Part shown: piece by piece, positions 49,459-58,124 of the stretch
Layout of the letters: the number at the start of each line of letters is the position of its first letter
How positions within the stretch are numbered: the stretch's first letter is position 1
Source: Loktanella sp. M215
GTDB taxonomy: Bacteria > Pseudomonadota > Alphaproteobacteria > Rhodobacterales > Rhodobacteraceae
Assembly (NCBI RefSeq): GCF_021735925.1
Contig: NZ_WMEA01000001.1
Location: 2,138,001 to 2,202,000 of the forward strand
Reading direction: 5' to 3'
DNA length: 64,000 nt
Position numbers and translations under genes: made by a program
The notes under the pieces: model-generated
Databases searched by the model: none
What the model saw: the letters and a program-made list of their open reading frames with translations, nothing else
What the model was told of the DNA's origin: nothing

Positions 49459-50043
49459 ATGGCCACGCTGCCCAAGATCGCCGTCATCATCGGGTCCACC
49501 CGCGACGCCCGTTTCGCCGACAAACCCGCCGCCTGGATGCTGAAGCAGGCGCAGGCCCGCGACGACATGACCGCCGAACTGGTGGATCTGCGCGATTTCA
49601 ACCTGCCGCTGTTCAACGAGATGGGCGGCAACAAGTTCGTCCCCAGCCAGGATCCGGCCGCCATCGCATGGCAGAAGAAGATCGCGGAATTCGACGGCTA
49701 CATCTTCGTGACGGCCGAATACAACCATTCGATCACCGGTGCGCTGAACAACGCGCTGGATCAGGCCTATGTGGAATGGAACCGCAAGCCGATGGGTGTC
49801 ATCGGCTACGGTGGTCTGGGGGCTGCGCGCGCGGTCGAGCACCTGCGCAACATCGCGGTCGAGCTGGAAATGGTCCCCGTGCGCGGTGCTGTCCATATCG
49901 CCGGCGGCGATTTCATGGCCGTGCATCCGCTGGGCGCCAACGGTCCGATCGAAGGGATCGAGGATCACCTGCTGGGCGGCGCGAAAGAGTTGCTGAACGA
50001 TATCGTCTGGTGGGCGAACGCCACGATGGCCCCCAAGGGCTGA
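49459..50043 (+). CDS. NADPH-dependent FMN reductase
   Basis: 194 residues, flavodoxin-like fold. The FMN loop is IIGSTRDARFADKPA at about 9-23; TAEYNHSITGALNNALDQ and VIGYGGLGAARAVEHLR are family motifs. It reduces FMN or quinones with NAD(P)H in the cytoplasm. The ATG at 49459 follows CAGGAG. It is divergent from cobT, and lies between cobT and cobS; supplying reduced flavin for cobalt reduction is conceivable but not shown. A strong terminator follows. Confidence 0.88.
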   Translation: MATLPKIAVIIGSTRDARFADKPAAWMLKQAQARDDMTAELVDLRDFNLPLFNEMGGNKFVPSQDPAAIAWQKKIAEFDGYIFVTAEYNHSITGALNNALDQAYVEWNRKPMGVIGYGGLGAARAVEHLRNIAVELEMVPVRGAVHIAGGDFMAVHPLGANGPIEGIEDHLLGGAKELLNDIVWWANATMAPKG

Positions 50044-50065
50044 AGCTTTCGAAACGTAGTGACAG

Positions 50066-50093
50066 AAACGGCGGCACCGCGTGCCGCCGTTTT
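50066..50093 (+). terminator. Rho-independent terminator after the FMN reductase
   Basis: AAACGGCGGCAC pairs with GTGCCGCCGTTT (12 perfect base pairs) around CGC, followed by TGCG. It lies 22 bases after the stop codon. Confidence 0.85.
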
Positions 50094-50171
50094 GCGTATC
50101 CCCGGTCAGTGGGAAAGGCAGGCCTTGGGCGCGCTGGGCGTCATGCACCCTGTCATGAGTTCAGGCTGCCG

Positions 50172-50492
50172 TCAGCAGTCGAGGCTGACCGGGAAGCGTC
50201 CCGCAAAGCGGAGTGCGGCCGTGGCGGGCAGGACGGCGTCCCGGTCGTTTGCTGCGATCTCGTAAAGCACTGCCGCGGCCTTGGCGGTGCAGCGCCGGGG
50301 GGCGTCGCGCAGGGCGGCGGACTCGATCCCTGCAATCGTGGGAAGAGGGGTGACGGCCGTCACCAGCGCCAGTTTGCCGCTGGACGCCAGTGTCACGTCA
50401 TAGGCCCCCAGCTCTGCCGGTGGCGCGCAGGAAAGGAGCGCCAAGAGGCCCGCGGCTGCGCCAAGCGTTCCGATCCGTCCCATCAGCCGCAT
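50172..50492 (-). CDS. Small putative lipoprotein
   Basis: 106 residues with a clear signal sequence (MGRIGTLGAAAGLLALLSCAPP) whose lipobox LLSC predicts lipid attachment. The mature part has two more cysteines: one in the RRCTAKAAAVLYEIA stretch and one as the final residue. No family was recognised. It ends 128 bases after the convergent FMN reductase and starts just downstream of cobS, so it may share that transcript. Confidence 0.6.
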   Translation of the reverse strand: MRLMGRIGTLGAAAGLLALLSCAPPAELGAYDVTLASSGKLALVTAVTPLPTIAGIESAALRDAPRRCTAKAAAVLYEIAANDRDAVLPATAALRFAGRFPVSLDC

Positions 50493-50538
50493 GACCTCTC
50501 CTTCGGGCGTTCAGATTGACGCCAACACTCTGGCCGCG

Positions 50539-51525
50539 TCAGGCCAGGCTCATGCTCGCGGCGCTTTCGGGCAGTTCCTCGTCGAAGCAGCGCTGGTAGA
50601 ACTCTGCCACGGTCTGGCGTTCGAGTTCGTCGCATTTGTTCAGGAACGACAGGCGGAAGGCGTAGCCCACGTCCTTGAAGATCCGCGCGTTTTCGGCCCA
50701 GGCCAGGACGGTGCGCGGCGACATCACCGTGGACAGGTCGCCGTTCATGAAGGCGGTCCGGGTCAGGTCGGCCACGGTCACCATCTGGCTGACGACGCGG
50801 CGGCCCTTGTCGGAATTGTAGGTCGGCGATTTCGACAGCACGATCGCGGCTTCGGCGTCGTGGGACAGGTAGTTCAGCGTGGCGACAAGGCTCCAGCGGT
50901 CCATCTGCGCCTGGTTGATCTGCTGGGTGCCGTGATACAGGCCCGTCGTGTCGCCCAGACCGACCGTGTTGGCGGTGGCGAAGAGGCGGAAATACTTGTG
51001 CGGCGTCAGGATCACGTTCTGGTCCATCAGGGTCAGCTTGCCGTCGGTTTCCAGCACGCGCTGGATCACGAACATGACGTCGGCGCGGCCCGCGTCATAT
51101 TCGTCGAAGACGATGGCGACGGGGTTGCGCAGGGCCCAGGGCAGGATGCCTTCGTGGAATTCGGTGACCTGCACGCCGTCGCGCAGCTTGATCGCGTCCT
51201 TGCCGATCAGGTCGATCCGGCTGATGTGTGAATCGAGGTTCACCCGGACGGCAGGCCAGTTCAACCGGGCCGCGACCTGTTCGATGTGCGTCGATTTGCC
51301 CGTGCCGTGATAGCCCTGAATCATCACGCGGCGGTTGTAGCCAAAGCCTGCGAGGATCGCGAGCGTCGTGTCGGGATCGAACTTGTAGGTGCTGTCCACC
51401 TCTGGCACGCGATCGGTGCGGTCGGCAAAGCCCCTGATCTTCATGTCGCTGTCGATGCCGAAAACATCGCGGACAGAGATGTCCTCGGTCGGCGTTGCGT
51501 TGATATCGGTCATGCCGTCGGCCAT
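50539..51525 (-). CDS. cobS: Cobaltochelatase subunit CobS (AAA+ ATPase)
   Basis: 328 residues. Walker [10 protein letters not shown] is at 71-79 and the Walker B-like [17 protein letters not shown] follows, then [29 protein letters not shown], a strongly conserved CobS stretch. With CobT it forms the ATPase that drives cobalt insertion by CobN. Start 51525 or an ATG four codons inside are both possible. It is divergent from the ECF sigma gene. Confidence 0.95.
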   Translation of the reverse strand: MADGMTDINATPTEDISVRDVFGIDSDMKIRGFADRTDRVPEVDSTYKFDPDTTLAILAGFGYNRRVMIQGYHGTGKSTHIEQVAARLNWPAVRVNLDSHISRIDLIGKDAIKLRDGVQVTEFHEGILPWALRNPVAIVFDEYDAGRADVMFVIQRVLETDGKLTLMDQNVILTPHKYFRLFATANTVGLGDTTGLYHGTQQINQAQMDRWSLVATLNYLSHDAEAAIVLSKSPTYNSDKGRRVVSQMVTVADLTRTAFMNGDLSTVMSPRTVLAWAENARIFKDVGYAFRLSFLNKCDELERQTVAEFYQRCFDEELPESAASMSLA

Positions 51526-51572
51526 GGGATTGCTGCCTTTGCTGTCGCGGATCGCGTTCGTTCACTGCGGGA

Positions 51573-51654
51573 TGCAACATATCGCGGGATTTGCCAAGGG
51601 GAAGGGGTGCAACACTCATGCTCCCTTTGCAGGGATGGCCCCCGGATATGTTGC
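51573..51654. promoter_or_regulatory. Divergent cobS/sigma promoter region with repeated GCAACA
   Basis: GCAACA occurs three times: TGCAACAT at 51573-51580, TGCAACAC at 51608-51615, and inverted as ATGTTGC at 51648-51654. Such repeats could be binding sites of a regulator or an element of an ECF-type promoter. A GTGAGT hexamer is repeated just before the sigma-factor start (about 51690-51706). Confidence 0.3.
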
Positions 51655-51706
51655 CTTTTTGTGCGGATGAGCCAAAGTAAGGGCACCTGGTGAGTGTGAG
51701 TGTGAG

Positions 51707-52258
51707 ATGACGACGACCTCTGACATCGAAGACATGATCGCGCGGATGGCCATTGGCGACCGTGCGGCCTTCGAAGGACTTTATGCGGCAACCTCGGCGA
51801 AACTCTTCGGCGTCTGCCTGCGTGTGTTGGGTAATCGGGCCGAAGCCGAGGACGCGCTGCAGGAAGCCTTCGTCAAGATCTGGCGGAACGCGGATCGCTA
51901 CCGGGTCAACGGTCTGTCGCCGATGACCTGGCTGATTACGGTGACGCGCAACCACTCGGTGGACCGGGTGAGGGCGCGACGTGCGAAAATGGGTGCGGGT
52001 CTGGACGAAGCGGCGGATGTCGCGGACGCCCGCCCCGGACCCGAAGCGCTGGCCATCGCGTCGTCGGACCGGGTCCGGATCGTCGATTGCATGGGTCAGC
52101 TTGATCCAGACAAGGCCGGTGCCGTGCGCCGCGCCTATCTGGAGGGCGAGACCTACCAGGAGCTGGCAGATCATTATGATGTGCCGCTCAACACAGTAAG
52201 AACATGGCTGCGCCGCAGCCTGTTGAAGTTGAGAGAGTGTCTGTCCCATGACGGATGA
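51707..52258 (+). CDS. ECF sigma factor (SigK/RpoE-like)
   Basis: 183 residues. Region 2 contains AAFEGLYAATSAKLFGVCLRVLGN followed by AEAEDALQEAFVKIW and PMTWLITVTRNHSVDRVRARR. Region 4 holds the helix-turn-helix TYQELADHYDVPLNTVRTWLRRSLLKLRE. It overlaps the following anti-sigma gene by 11 bases, a common pairing. The cognate promoters and inducing signal are unknown; the downstream exported MsrB suggests oxidative damage, which is inference. Confidence 0.93.
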   Translation: MTTTSDIEDMIARMAIGDRAAFEGLYAATSAKLFGVCLRVLGNRAEAEDALQEAFVKIWRNADRYRVNGLSPMTWLITVTRNHSVDRVRARRAKMGAGLDEAADVADARPGPEALAIASSDRVRIVDCMGQLDPDKAGAVRRAYLEGETYQELADHYDVPLNTVRTWLRRSLLKLRECLSHDG

Positions 52259-52964
52259 GTTTGATCGCGACGAAGAACGCGCCCTGACGGCGGAACATGT
52301 CCTCGGTCTGCTGACCGAAGACGAAACCGCGGCCTACGAGGAGGTGCTGGGCGTCGACCCGGACCTGCGGGCCGAATATGCCTTCTGGGCGGACCGCATG
52401 GTGGCCCTGACGGACGACATCGCGCCGGTGACGCCGCCGCCGCACGTGTTGGCGCGGATCAAGGAGACGCTGTTTCACGAGCCTGCGGGCGCTGGGGCGA
52501 AGGCGTCTGCCCGGTCGTGGTTGCAACGGATGGGGCTGCTGCCGGCGATGGCGGGCGGTCTGGTCGCGGCGCTGGTCGTGCTGTGGGTCTTTACCACCGT
52601 GATGCCACCGTCGGGGGGCAATGTTTCCACGCCGACCTATGTCGCACAGATCGCATCGGCGGACGAAAGCCTTGTCGTGCAGGCCAGCTACGACGCGGCT
52701 GCGGGCAATCTGACGCTCGACCGCTCTGCCGGGCAGGCCCGCGATGGCCGTGCGCTGGAGCTGTGGCTGATTGCCGGTGACAATCCACCGGTCTCGTTGG
52801 GCGTATTGCCGCAGGATCAGGTCGCGACCCTTCCTGTGAGTGCGGAACTGGCGCTGCAGCTTGCCGGTGGCACGCTGGCCATATCCGACGAACCTGCGGG
52901 CGGGTCGACCACGGGCGCGCCGACGGGCGATGTGCTGGCCGTCGGGCAGGTGATCGAAGCCTGA
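52248..52964 (+). CDS. Anti-sigma factor of the RskA type
   Basis: 238 residues: an N-terminal zinc-lacking anti-sigma domain (EHVLGLLTEDETAAYEEVLGVDPDLRAEYAFWADRM), one membrane helix at about 102-123 (MAGGLVAALVVLWVFTTV), and a periplasmic RskA domain (YDAAAGNLTLDRS, LELWLIAGDNPPVSLGVLP). It would hold the upstream sigma factor at the membrane until a signal destroys it. It ends before a terminator. Confidence 0.9.
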   Translation: MTDEFDRDEERALTAEHVLGLLTEDETAAYEEVLGVDPDLRAEYAFWADRMVALTDDIAPVTPPPHVLARIKETLFHEPAGAGAKASARSWLQRMGLLPAMAGGLVAALVVLWVFTTVMPPSGGNVSTPTYVAQIASADESLVVQASYDAAAGNLTLDRSAGQARDGRALELWLIAGDNPPVSLGVLPQDQVATLPVSAELALQLAGGTLAISDEPAGGSTTGAPTGDVLAVGQVIEA

Positions 52965-52987
52965 CGCCGCTTCGATGGCTTGGATGG

Positions 52988-53017
52988 GGGCGTGCCGGCG
53001 ACGGCGCGCCCTTTTTT
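52988..53017 (+). terminator. Rho-independent terminator after the anti-sigma gene
   Basis: GGGCGTGCCG pairs with CGGCGCGCCC (one G-T pair) around a GCGA tetraloop, followed by TTTTTT. It separates the sigma/anti-sigma unit from msrB. Confidence 0.9.
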
Positions 53018-53125
53018 CATCCGGGCGTTGACACATCCCGTCACATCACCGTGCGGCAACGATCCTGCGGGCGCGTTCAGGCCGGGCCTCTGTTATTGTG
53101 GTTGCAACAATTCAAGGAGACCGCC

Positions 53126-53584
53126 ATGCACCGCCGAAGCTTTCTGATCGCCACACTGGCTGCCAGCGTCGCCCCCCTGGCACTGCGTGCCGAAACGTTC
53201 GAGGTCACGCGCACCGAGGCGGCGTGGCGCGCGATGCTGACCGATGCGCAATATGCCGTCATGCGGCGGGAATCGACCGAACGCGCCGGGTCCAGCCCGC
53301 TGGACAAGAATTATGCGCCGGGCACCTACCTGTGCCGGGGCTGCGATCTGCCGCTGTATCCCTCTGACACCAAGTTCGACAGCGGCACCGGCTGGCCAAG
53401 CTTTTACGCGTCTCTGCCGGACGCGGTCGGCACCAAGATCGACAAGTCCCTGTTCACGTCGCGCACTGAAGTGCACTGCCGCCGCTGCGGCAGCCATCTG
53501 GGCCATATCTTTGACGACGGACCCAAACCCACGGGCAAGCGGCACTGTCTGAACGGTGTCAGCTTAAAGTTCCAATCGGCGTAA
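53126..53584 (+). CDS. msrB: Exported peptide methionine-R-sulfoxide reductase
   Basis: 152 residues. The N-terminus MHRRSFLIATLAASVAPLALRA is a twin-arginine signal peptide, so the folded enzyme would go to the periplasm. Two CxxC pairs bind zinc (Cys70/73 and Cys118/121), the MsrB motif GTGWPSFY is at about 87-94, and the catalytic Cys141 is in RHCLNGVSLKF. It repairs oxidised methionine in secreted proteins. The start has AAGGAG at good spacing. It follows the sigma/anti-sigma pair on the same strand. Confidence 0.92.
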   Translation: MHRRSFLIATLAASVAPLALRAETFEVTRTEAAWRAMLTDAQYAVMRRESTERAGSSPLDKNYAPGTYLCRGCDLPLYPSDTKFDSGTGWPSFYASLPDAVGTKIDKSLFTSRTEVHCRRCGSHLGHIFDDGPKPTGKRHCLNGVSLKFQSA

Positions 53585-53687
53585 CGCCCGCGCGGAAACG
53601 ATGTGTTCAGGCGCCACGTGCTTAACGGTGGTTTGAAAGTCCGGTAAGGCTGAAGGGTAACGGCGCATTCACAGGACCATTTGCCGC

Positions 53688-54245
53688 ATGAAAGAGACCT
53701 TCATCCATCCCCTGCGCCCGACGGCAGGCGAGCGGCGCTTGTGCGCGGCGGCGGTGGTCGTTGGGCTGTGCGGTGGTGTGCTGAGCTTTTTCATCGTGGC
53801 GCAGATGGGCGGGACCAAGACGGTCTTTCGCAGCCTGACGCAGGCCGATCTGTGGTTCGTGGCCTCCGGCATCCTTGGTGCGCTGGGCGGGCTTTATCTG
53901 GGGCGTCAGTGGCTGGGCTATGCCGGGGCGACGGGGATGATCCGCGCGTTGCGCGGGATTATCGCTGTCAGCTTTGTCGGCACGCTGATCGGCGGGACGC
54001 TGGCCTTGCCGTTCTACGGCACGATGTTCGGGCCGCTGATGTTCGTGCTGACGCTGGTGGACCATCCGGGGCTGGCGGCGCTGTGGCTGGCGACGCTGAT
54101 CGCCTGCCATCTGCTGTTCAAGGTCTGGCGCAAGGAACGCGCCCAGCGGGCAGAGTCTGCCGTGGCGGCGAGGCGCCCCACCTATTTTGGACCTCGCACG
54201 CAGAGTAACTGGCTGACGCCCCGGCTGGACAAAAAGCGGCGCTAG
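53688..54245 (+). CDS. Integral membrane protein of unknown function
   Basis: 185 residues with about four hydrophobic segments: AAAVVVGLCGGVLSFFIVAQ, LWFVASGILGALGGLYLG, GIIAVSFVGTLIGGTLALPF, and LAALWLATLIACHLLF. A basic cytoplasmic tail (FKVWRKERAQRAESAVAARR) follows. No family was recognised. It converges with the DnaJ-like gene eight bases downstream. Confidence 0.75.
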   Translation: MKETFIHPLRPTAGERRLCAAAVVVGLCGGVLSFFIVAQMGGTKTVFRSLTQADLWFVASGILGALGGLYLGRQWLGYAGATGMIRALRGIIAVSFVGTLIGGTLALPFYGTMFGPLMFVLTLVDHPGLAALWLATLIACHLLFKVWRKERAQRAESAVAARRPTYFGPRTQSNWLTPRLDKKRR

Positions 54246-54253
54246 GTGCGCTG

Positions 54254-54892
54254 TCAGTCCTTTTCACGGAAGTTGCGGCTGGCCTTGATCTGGTCCCAGG
54301 CCCAGACGACCTCTGCCAGCTGTTCTTCCTGGCTGCGGTCGCCGCCGTTCATGTCCGGGTGCAGCACCTTGATCAGCGCCTTGTAGCACTTGCGGATGCC
54401 GGCCTTGGACATGCTGTCCTTGGCGTCGAGGATTTCGACCGCGCGCCGTTCGGTCGGGGGCAGCTTGCGCGTGCCGCCGCCGTTCTTGCCGGGGTTGCGG
54501 GTCGCGTTTTCGCCCAGCACCTCGTGCGGGTCGGACACGCCAAGGCGCGCCCAGGCGAGTTCCTCGACCGTGCGCTTCATCGGCTTGGTGGGGCGTTCCC
54601 ACGTGGCGCGGTCCTTTTCCATCTGGGCCATCAGCTCTGCCTCTGATGTGCCGTCGAAGAAGTTCCACTTGAGGTTATATTCGCGGACGTGGTCCTTGCA
54701 GAACCACCAGAAGTCGTCGATCGAATCCGGCGATTTCGGCGCGCGGTACTGGCCTGCTTCCTCGCAGCCTTCGTGATCGCAGATGCGGGTGGAGGTTTCG
54801 GACGCGCCCGACATACCCCGACGCCCGCGGGGGTTTTTCTTCTTGCTGCTCGACACCGACATGTCGAAACCGAAGGGGTCTTTTTTATTCAT
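54254..54892 (-). CDS. DnaJ-domain protein, CobS/BolA-associated type
   Basis: 212 residues. A zinc-finger-like cluster near the N-terminus (ICDHEGCEEAGQYRAP with FWWFCKDHVREYNLKWNFFDG) precedes a C-terminal J domain whose HPD is in KVLHPDMNGGDRS. J-domain proteins stimulate DnaK; the client here is unknown. The pattern of bolA, this J protein, cobS and cobT in order is frequent in alphaproteobacteria and is loosened here by inserted genes. It is divergent from bolA. Confidence 0.9.
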   Translation of the reverse strand: MNKKDPFGFDMSVSSSKKKNPRGRRGMSGASETSTRICDHEGCEEAGQYRAPKSPDSIDDFWWFCKDHVREYNLKWNFFDGTSEAELMAQMEKDRATWERPTKPMKRTVEELAWARLGVSDPHEVLGENATRNPGKNGGGTRKLPPTERRAVEILDAKDSMSKAGIRKCYKALIKVLHPDMNGGDRSQEEQLAEVVWAWDQIKASRNFREKD

Positions 54893-54967
54893 GGGATCGT
54901 CCCTTTCCGACTCGGAGCATGCACTCTAAACCCATGGGCGGCAGATAGAAGAGGCAGGACGAAAATT

Positions 54968-55222
54968 ATGGCACTTGACGCGGACATTCGGGACGCCTTG
55001 ACGCGCGGTTTATCGCCGGAGCATCTGGAGGTGATCAACGAAAGCCACCTGCACGCCGGTCACAGCGGCGATGACGGGTCCGGCGAAAGCCACTGGCAGG
55101 TTGTGATCGGGGCGGCCTCGCTGGACGGCAAGTCGCGGCTGGCCAAGCACCGGGCGGTGCATGACGCGCTGGGGCCGGACATCATCGACCGCCTGCATGC
55201 GCTGGCGATCACGTTTCGCTGA
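54968..55222 (+). CDS. bolA: BolA family protein
   Basis: 84 residues. The BolA fold is seen in HLEVINESHLHAGH, then SHWQVVIGAASLDGKSRLAKHRAVHDALG. BolA works with monothiol glutaredoxins in iron regulation and Fe-S traffic and also affects cell shape. ATG 54968 is used; in-frame residues upstream belong to the antisense of the DnaJ-like gene. It abuts the convergent DUF4177 gene with no gap. Confidence 0.9.
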   Translation: MALDADIRDALTRGLSPEHLEVINESHLHAGHSGDDGSGESHWQVVIGAASLDGKSRLAKHRAVHDALGPDIIDRLHALAITFR

Positions 55223-55720
55223 TCAGCGGCGGTCGTCTTCCGTAACGGTCGGTCCGGGCACGGTTTCGTCACCGGAGGCGGTGACGGAGGGGGCCGCGAC
55301 GACGGGTGCTGTGACGGGCGGTGCTGCTGCCGTCAGCGGCGGGGCGCTGAAGACCGGGTGAGGTCTGGCGGTCGCGGGGTCTGCCGCGGGTGCGTCATCG
55401 GGACGCTCTGGCGTGACGGGGGACTCCTGCGTCGCACGCTTGTCTTCGATCATCGGCATATCGGGCGCGTGATCGGCGGCGGTCGTCGCGTGAAGACGGC
55501 GGAATACCATCATGTTCTGAAAGACGGTCGCCTTGCCCATCAGACCTTCACGCTCTTCCGCGGGCAGGGTTTCGGTGCGCTGATATTCCCAGCCCTGGGC
55601 GGCGTGGGTGTTCATCACGTTCGTCAGGGCGATGGCAAAGCGGTCTTCTGCAGCCTTCACGCCCTTGACGCGCTCTCCGCGCCGGGGTGCCGGAACAACC
55701 TTGTATTCATAGTGTGTCAT
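55223..55720 (-). CDS. DUF4177 domain protein with disordered tail
   Basis: 165 residues. The first 75 carry the DUF4177 pattern MTHYEYKVVPAP, then NTHAAQGWEYQRTETLPAEER. The remainder is a Pro/Ala/Thr-rich low-complexity tail likely to be unstructured. Function unknown. The in-frame extension upstream is proline-rich and non-family, so the start is set at 55720. The stop codon abuts bolA's. Confidence 0.8.
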   Translation of the reverse strand: MTHYEYKVVPAPRRGERVKGVKAAEDRFAIALTNVMNTHAAQGWEYQRTETLPAEEREGLMGKATVFQNMMVFRRLHATTAADHAPDMPMIEDKRATQESPVTPERPDDAPAADPATARPHPVFSAPPLTAAAPPVTAPVVAAPSVTASGDETVPGPTVTEDDRR

Positions 55721-55813
55721 GGGACCCCCTGCAGCTGACGGGGTGTCCTTAGCAGCCGGGTCCGGGTTCGCCAAGGGCGTGCGGCGGTGTCAGACGGGAC
55801 ACCGCCGATCCGG

Positions 55814-57328
55814 TCAGAGACCCAGTTTTGCGGCCACCAGCGCGTTGACGGCCGCCGGGTTGGCCTTGCCGCCGGTGGATTTCATCACCTGACCCACGAA
55901 CCATCCCGCCAGCTTGGGGTTGGCCTTGGCCTTTTCGACCTGTGCGGGATTGGCGGCGATGATCTCGTCCACCGCAGCCTCGATCGCGCCGGTGTCGGTG
56001 ACCTGTTTCATGCCTTCGGTCTCGACGATTTCCGCGGGGTCGCGGTCTTGGGTATAGGCGATGTCAAAGACGTCCTTGGCGATCTTGCCGCTGATCGTCT
56101 CGGCCTTGATCAGCGCCACGATCTGCGCGAGGCGGGCGGCGGGGATCGGGCTGTCGGCGATGCCCTTGTCGCCGTCTTTCTTCAGGCGCCCGAAAAGTTC
56201 GTTGATGACCCAGTTCGCCGCCAGCTTGCCGTCGCCGCCCTTGGCCACATCCTCGAAATACGCGGCATTTGAGACGTCCGCCGTCAGGACGGAGGCGTCG
56301 TAATCCGACAGGCCGAAGTCGCTGATGAAACGGGCCTTTTTCGCGTCGGGCAGTTCGGGCAGGGAGGCTTTGATATCGTCAACCCAAGCCTGTTCGATTT
56401 CCAAAGGCAGCAGGTCGGGGTCGGGGAAGTAGCGGTAATCGTGCGCCTCTTCCTTGGACCGCATTGACCGCGTTTCGTTCTTGTCCGGATCATAGAGGCG
56501 CGTTTCCTGCGTCACGCTGCCACCATCTTCGATGATCGCGATCTGGCGGCGGGCCTCGACCTCGATCGCCATCTGGATGAACCGCATGGAGTTCATGTTC
56601 TTGATCTCGCACCGCGTGCCGAGGTGGCCGAAGTCCTGCGTCGCCTGATATTTCTCGTAATCGCCGGGGCGGCAGACGCTGACGTTCACGTCGGCGCGCA
56701 GGTTGCCGTTCTGCATGTTGCCGTCGCAGGTGCCGAGGTAGCGCATGATCTGGCGCAGCTTGGCGACGTAGGCGGCCGCTTCTTCGGGTCCGCGGATATC
56801 GGGGCGGCTGACGATCTCCATCAACGCCACACCGGTGCGGTTTAGGTCGACGAATGACATGGTCGGGTCCATGTCGTGGATCGACTTGCCGGCGTCCTGT
56901 TCAAGGTGAATACGCTCGATCCGGACCAGACGCGCGGTGCCGTCGCCGAGTTCGACCAAGACTTCGCCTTCGCCCACGATGGGATGGTAGAGTTGGCTGA
57001 TCTGGTAGCCCTGCGGCAGGTCGGGGTAGAAGTAGTTCTTGCGGTCAAAGGCCGACATCAGGTTGATCTGCGCCTTCAGGCCCAATCCGGTGCGGACGGC
57101 CTGTGCGACGCAGGCTTCGTTGATGACGGGCAGCATGCCGGGCATGCCGGCGTCCACGAAGGCCACGTTGCTGTTGGGTTCGGCCCCAAAGAGCGTCGAG
57201 GCACCCGAGAAGAGCTTGGCCTTGGTGGCCACCTGCGCGTGGACTTCCAGACCGATGACGAGTTCCCAGTCGTGCTTGGCGCCCGCGATGACTTTCGGGG
57301 CAGGGGCGGCGTATTCAAGGTCGAGCAT
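55814..57328 (-). CDS. gatB: Asp/Glu-tRNA amidotransferase subunit B
   Basis: 504 residues. Signature GatB pieces: [66 protein letters not shown] and [12 protein letters not shown]. It transfers ammonia to Glu-tRNA-Gln, and to Asp-tRNA-Asn where used. The C-terminal YqeY-like tail ends [17 protein letters not shown]. The start follows GAGGA by five bases. gatA and gatC are not in the window next to it. Confidence 0.96.
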   Translation of the reverse strand: MLDLEYAAPAPKVIAGAKHDWELVIGLEVHAQVATKAKLFSGASTLFGAEPNSNVAFVDAGMPGMLPVINEACVAQAVRTGLGLKAQINLMSAFDRKNYFYPDLPQGYQISQLYHPIVGEGEVLVELGDGTARLVRIERIHLEQDAGKSIHDMDPTMSFVDLNRTGVALMEIVSRPDIRGPEEAAAYVAKLRQIMRYLGTCDGNMQNGNLRADVNVSVCRPGDYEKYQATQDFGHLGTRCEIKNMNSMRFIQMAIEVEARRQIAIIEDGGSVTQETRLYDPDKNETRSMRSKEEAHDYRYFPDPDLLPLEIEQAWVDDIKASLPELPDAKKARFISDFGLSDYDASVLTADVSNAAYFEDVAKGGDGKLAANWVINELFGRLKKDGDKGIADSPIPAARLAQIVALIKAETISGKIAKDVFDIAYTQDRDPAEIVETEGMKQVTDTGAIEAAVDEIIAANPAQVEKAKANPKLAGWFVGQVMKSTGGKANPAAVNALVAAKLGL

Positions 57329-57442
57329 GGCGGTCCTCATCAGCTGTTGCGCCCTTCTAGGCCAGCCCCGTGATTGGAACAAGTGCCGGGGGGTGCCCGT
57401 TGAGACGGCAGAACGAAGCGAACCCCGCAAAGGAGAGCACCA

Positions 57443-58003
57443 ATGACTGCTATTACTGAATCCAAGATCCTCATCATGGCGACCGACGGCTTTGAAGAGG
57501 TCGAACTTACGACGCCGCTGAAGAAGCTGCGTGAGGCCGGTGCGACCGTCCATGTCGCCACGCTCGACGGTGACAAGATCAAGGCCTGGGATCAGGATCA
57601 CTGGTCCATCGACGTACCGGGTGATCTGAAGATTGCCGACGTCAAGGTCGAGGATTACGATGCGATCGTCCTGCCGGGCGGCCAGATCAACCCCGACCTG
57701 CTGCGCGTCGAGAAAGACGCGATCGACGTCATCAAGGGCTTTGTGCAGCACGGCAAGATCGTCGCCGCCATCTGCCACGCGCCGTGGCTGCTGATCGAGG
57801 CGGACGTCGTGAAAGGTCGCGAGATGACATCGTACAAGTCGATCCGCACGGACCTGAAGAACGCCGGTGCCACTGTGGTCGACAAGCCCGTCGCGATTTC
57901 CAACGGGATCATCACCAGCCGGAACCCGGACGATCTGGAGGCCTTTGTCGCCAAGATCATCGAGGAAGTCCGCGAAGGCGATCACAAGCGCAACGCCGCC
58001 TGA
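57443..58003 (+). CDS. DJ-1/PfpI family protein
   Basis: 186 residues. The nucleophile Cys111-His112 is in [10 protein letters not shown], with a conserved Glu at 18-19 (FEEVEL) and [14 protein letters not shown]. It belongs with the YhbO/PfpI stress proteins that act as deglycases or glyoxalases and protect against carbonyl stress; protease activity is doubtful. It is divergent from gatB, and ends in a strong terminator. Confidence 0.9.
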   Translation: MTAITESKILIMATDGFEEVELTTPLKKLREAGATVHVATLDGDKIKAWDQDHWSIDVPGDLKIADVKVEDYDAIVLPGGQINPDLLRVEKDAIDVIKGFVQHGKIVAAICHAPWLLIEADVVKGREMTSYKSIRTDLKNAGATVVDKPVAISNGIITSRNPDDLEAFVAKIIEEVREGDHKRNAA

Positions 58004-58027
58004 TCCACCCACAACCGCAAGATGATC

Positions 58028-58056
58028 AGGGGCGTCCGCAAGGGCGCCCCTTTTTT
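58028..58056 (+). terminator. Rho-independent terminator after the DJ-1/PfpI gene
   Basis: GGGGCGTCC pairs with GGGCGCCCC (one T-G pair) closed by a GCAA tetraloop, with six T residues after it. It is 24 bases after the stop codon. Confidence 0.92.
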
Positions 58057-58124
58057 GCGGATTACCGCCGATGGCGGGACCGGTGGGTTGATCACCGACG
58101 CGTGAGTCTCTTTATTCGTCCTTC

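Noticed and set aside
48207..50519. 770-codon open frame antisense to cobT and overlapping FMN reductase
   Set aside because: Covers confident genes in other frames; the hydrophobic leucine/valine/glycine part is the mirror of CobT's acidic region.
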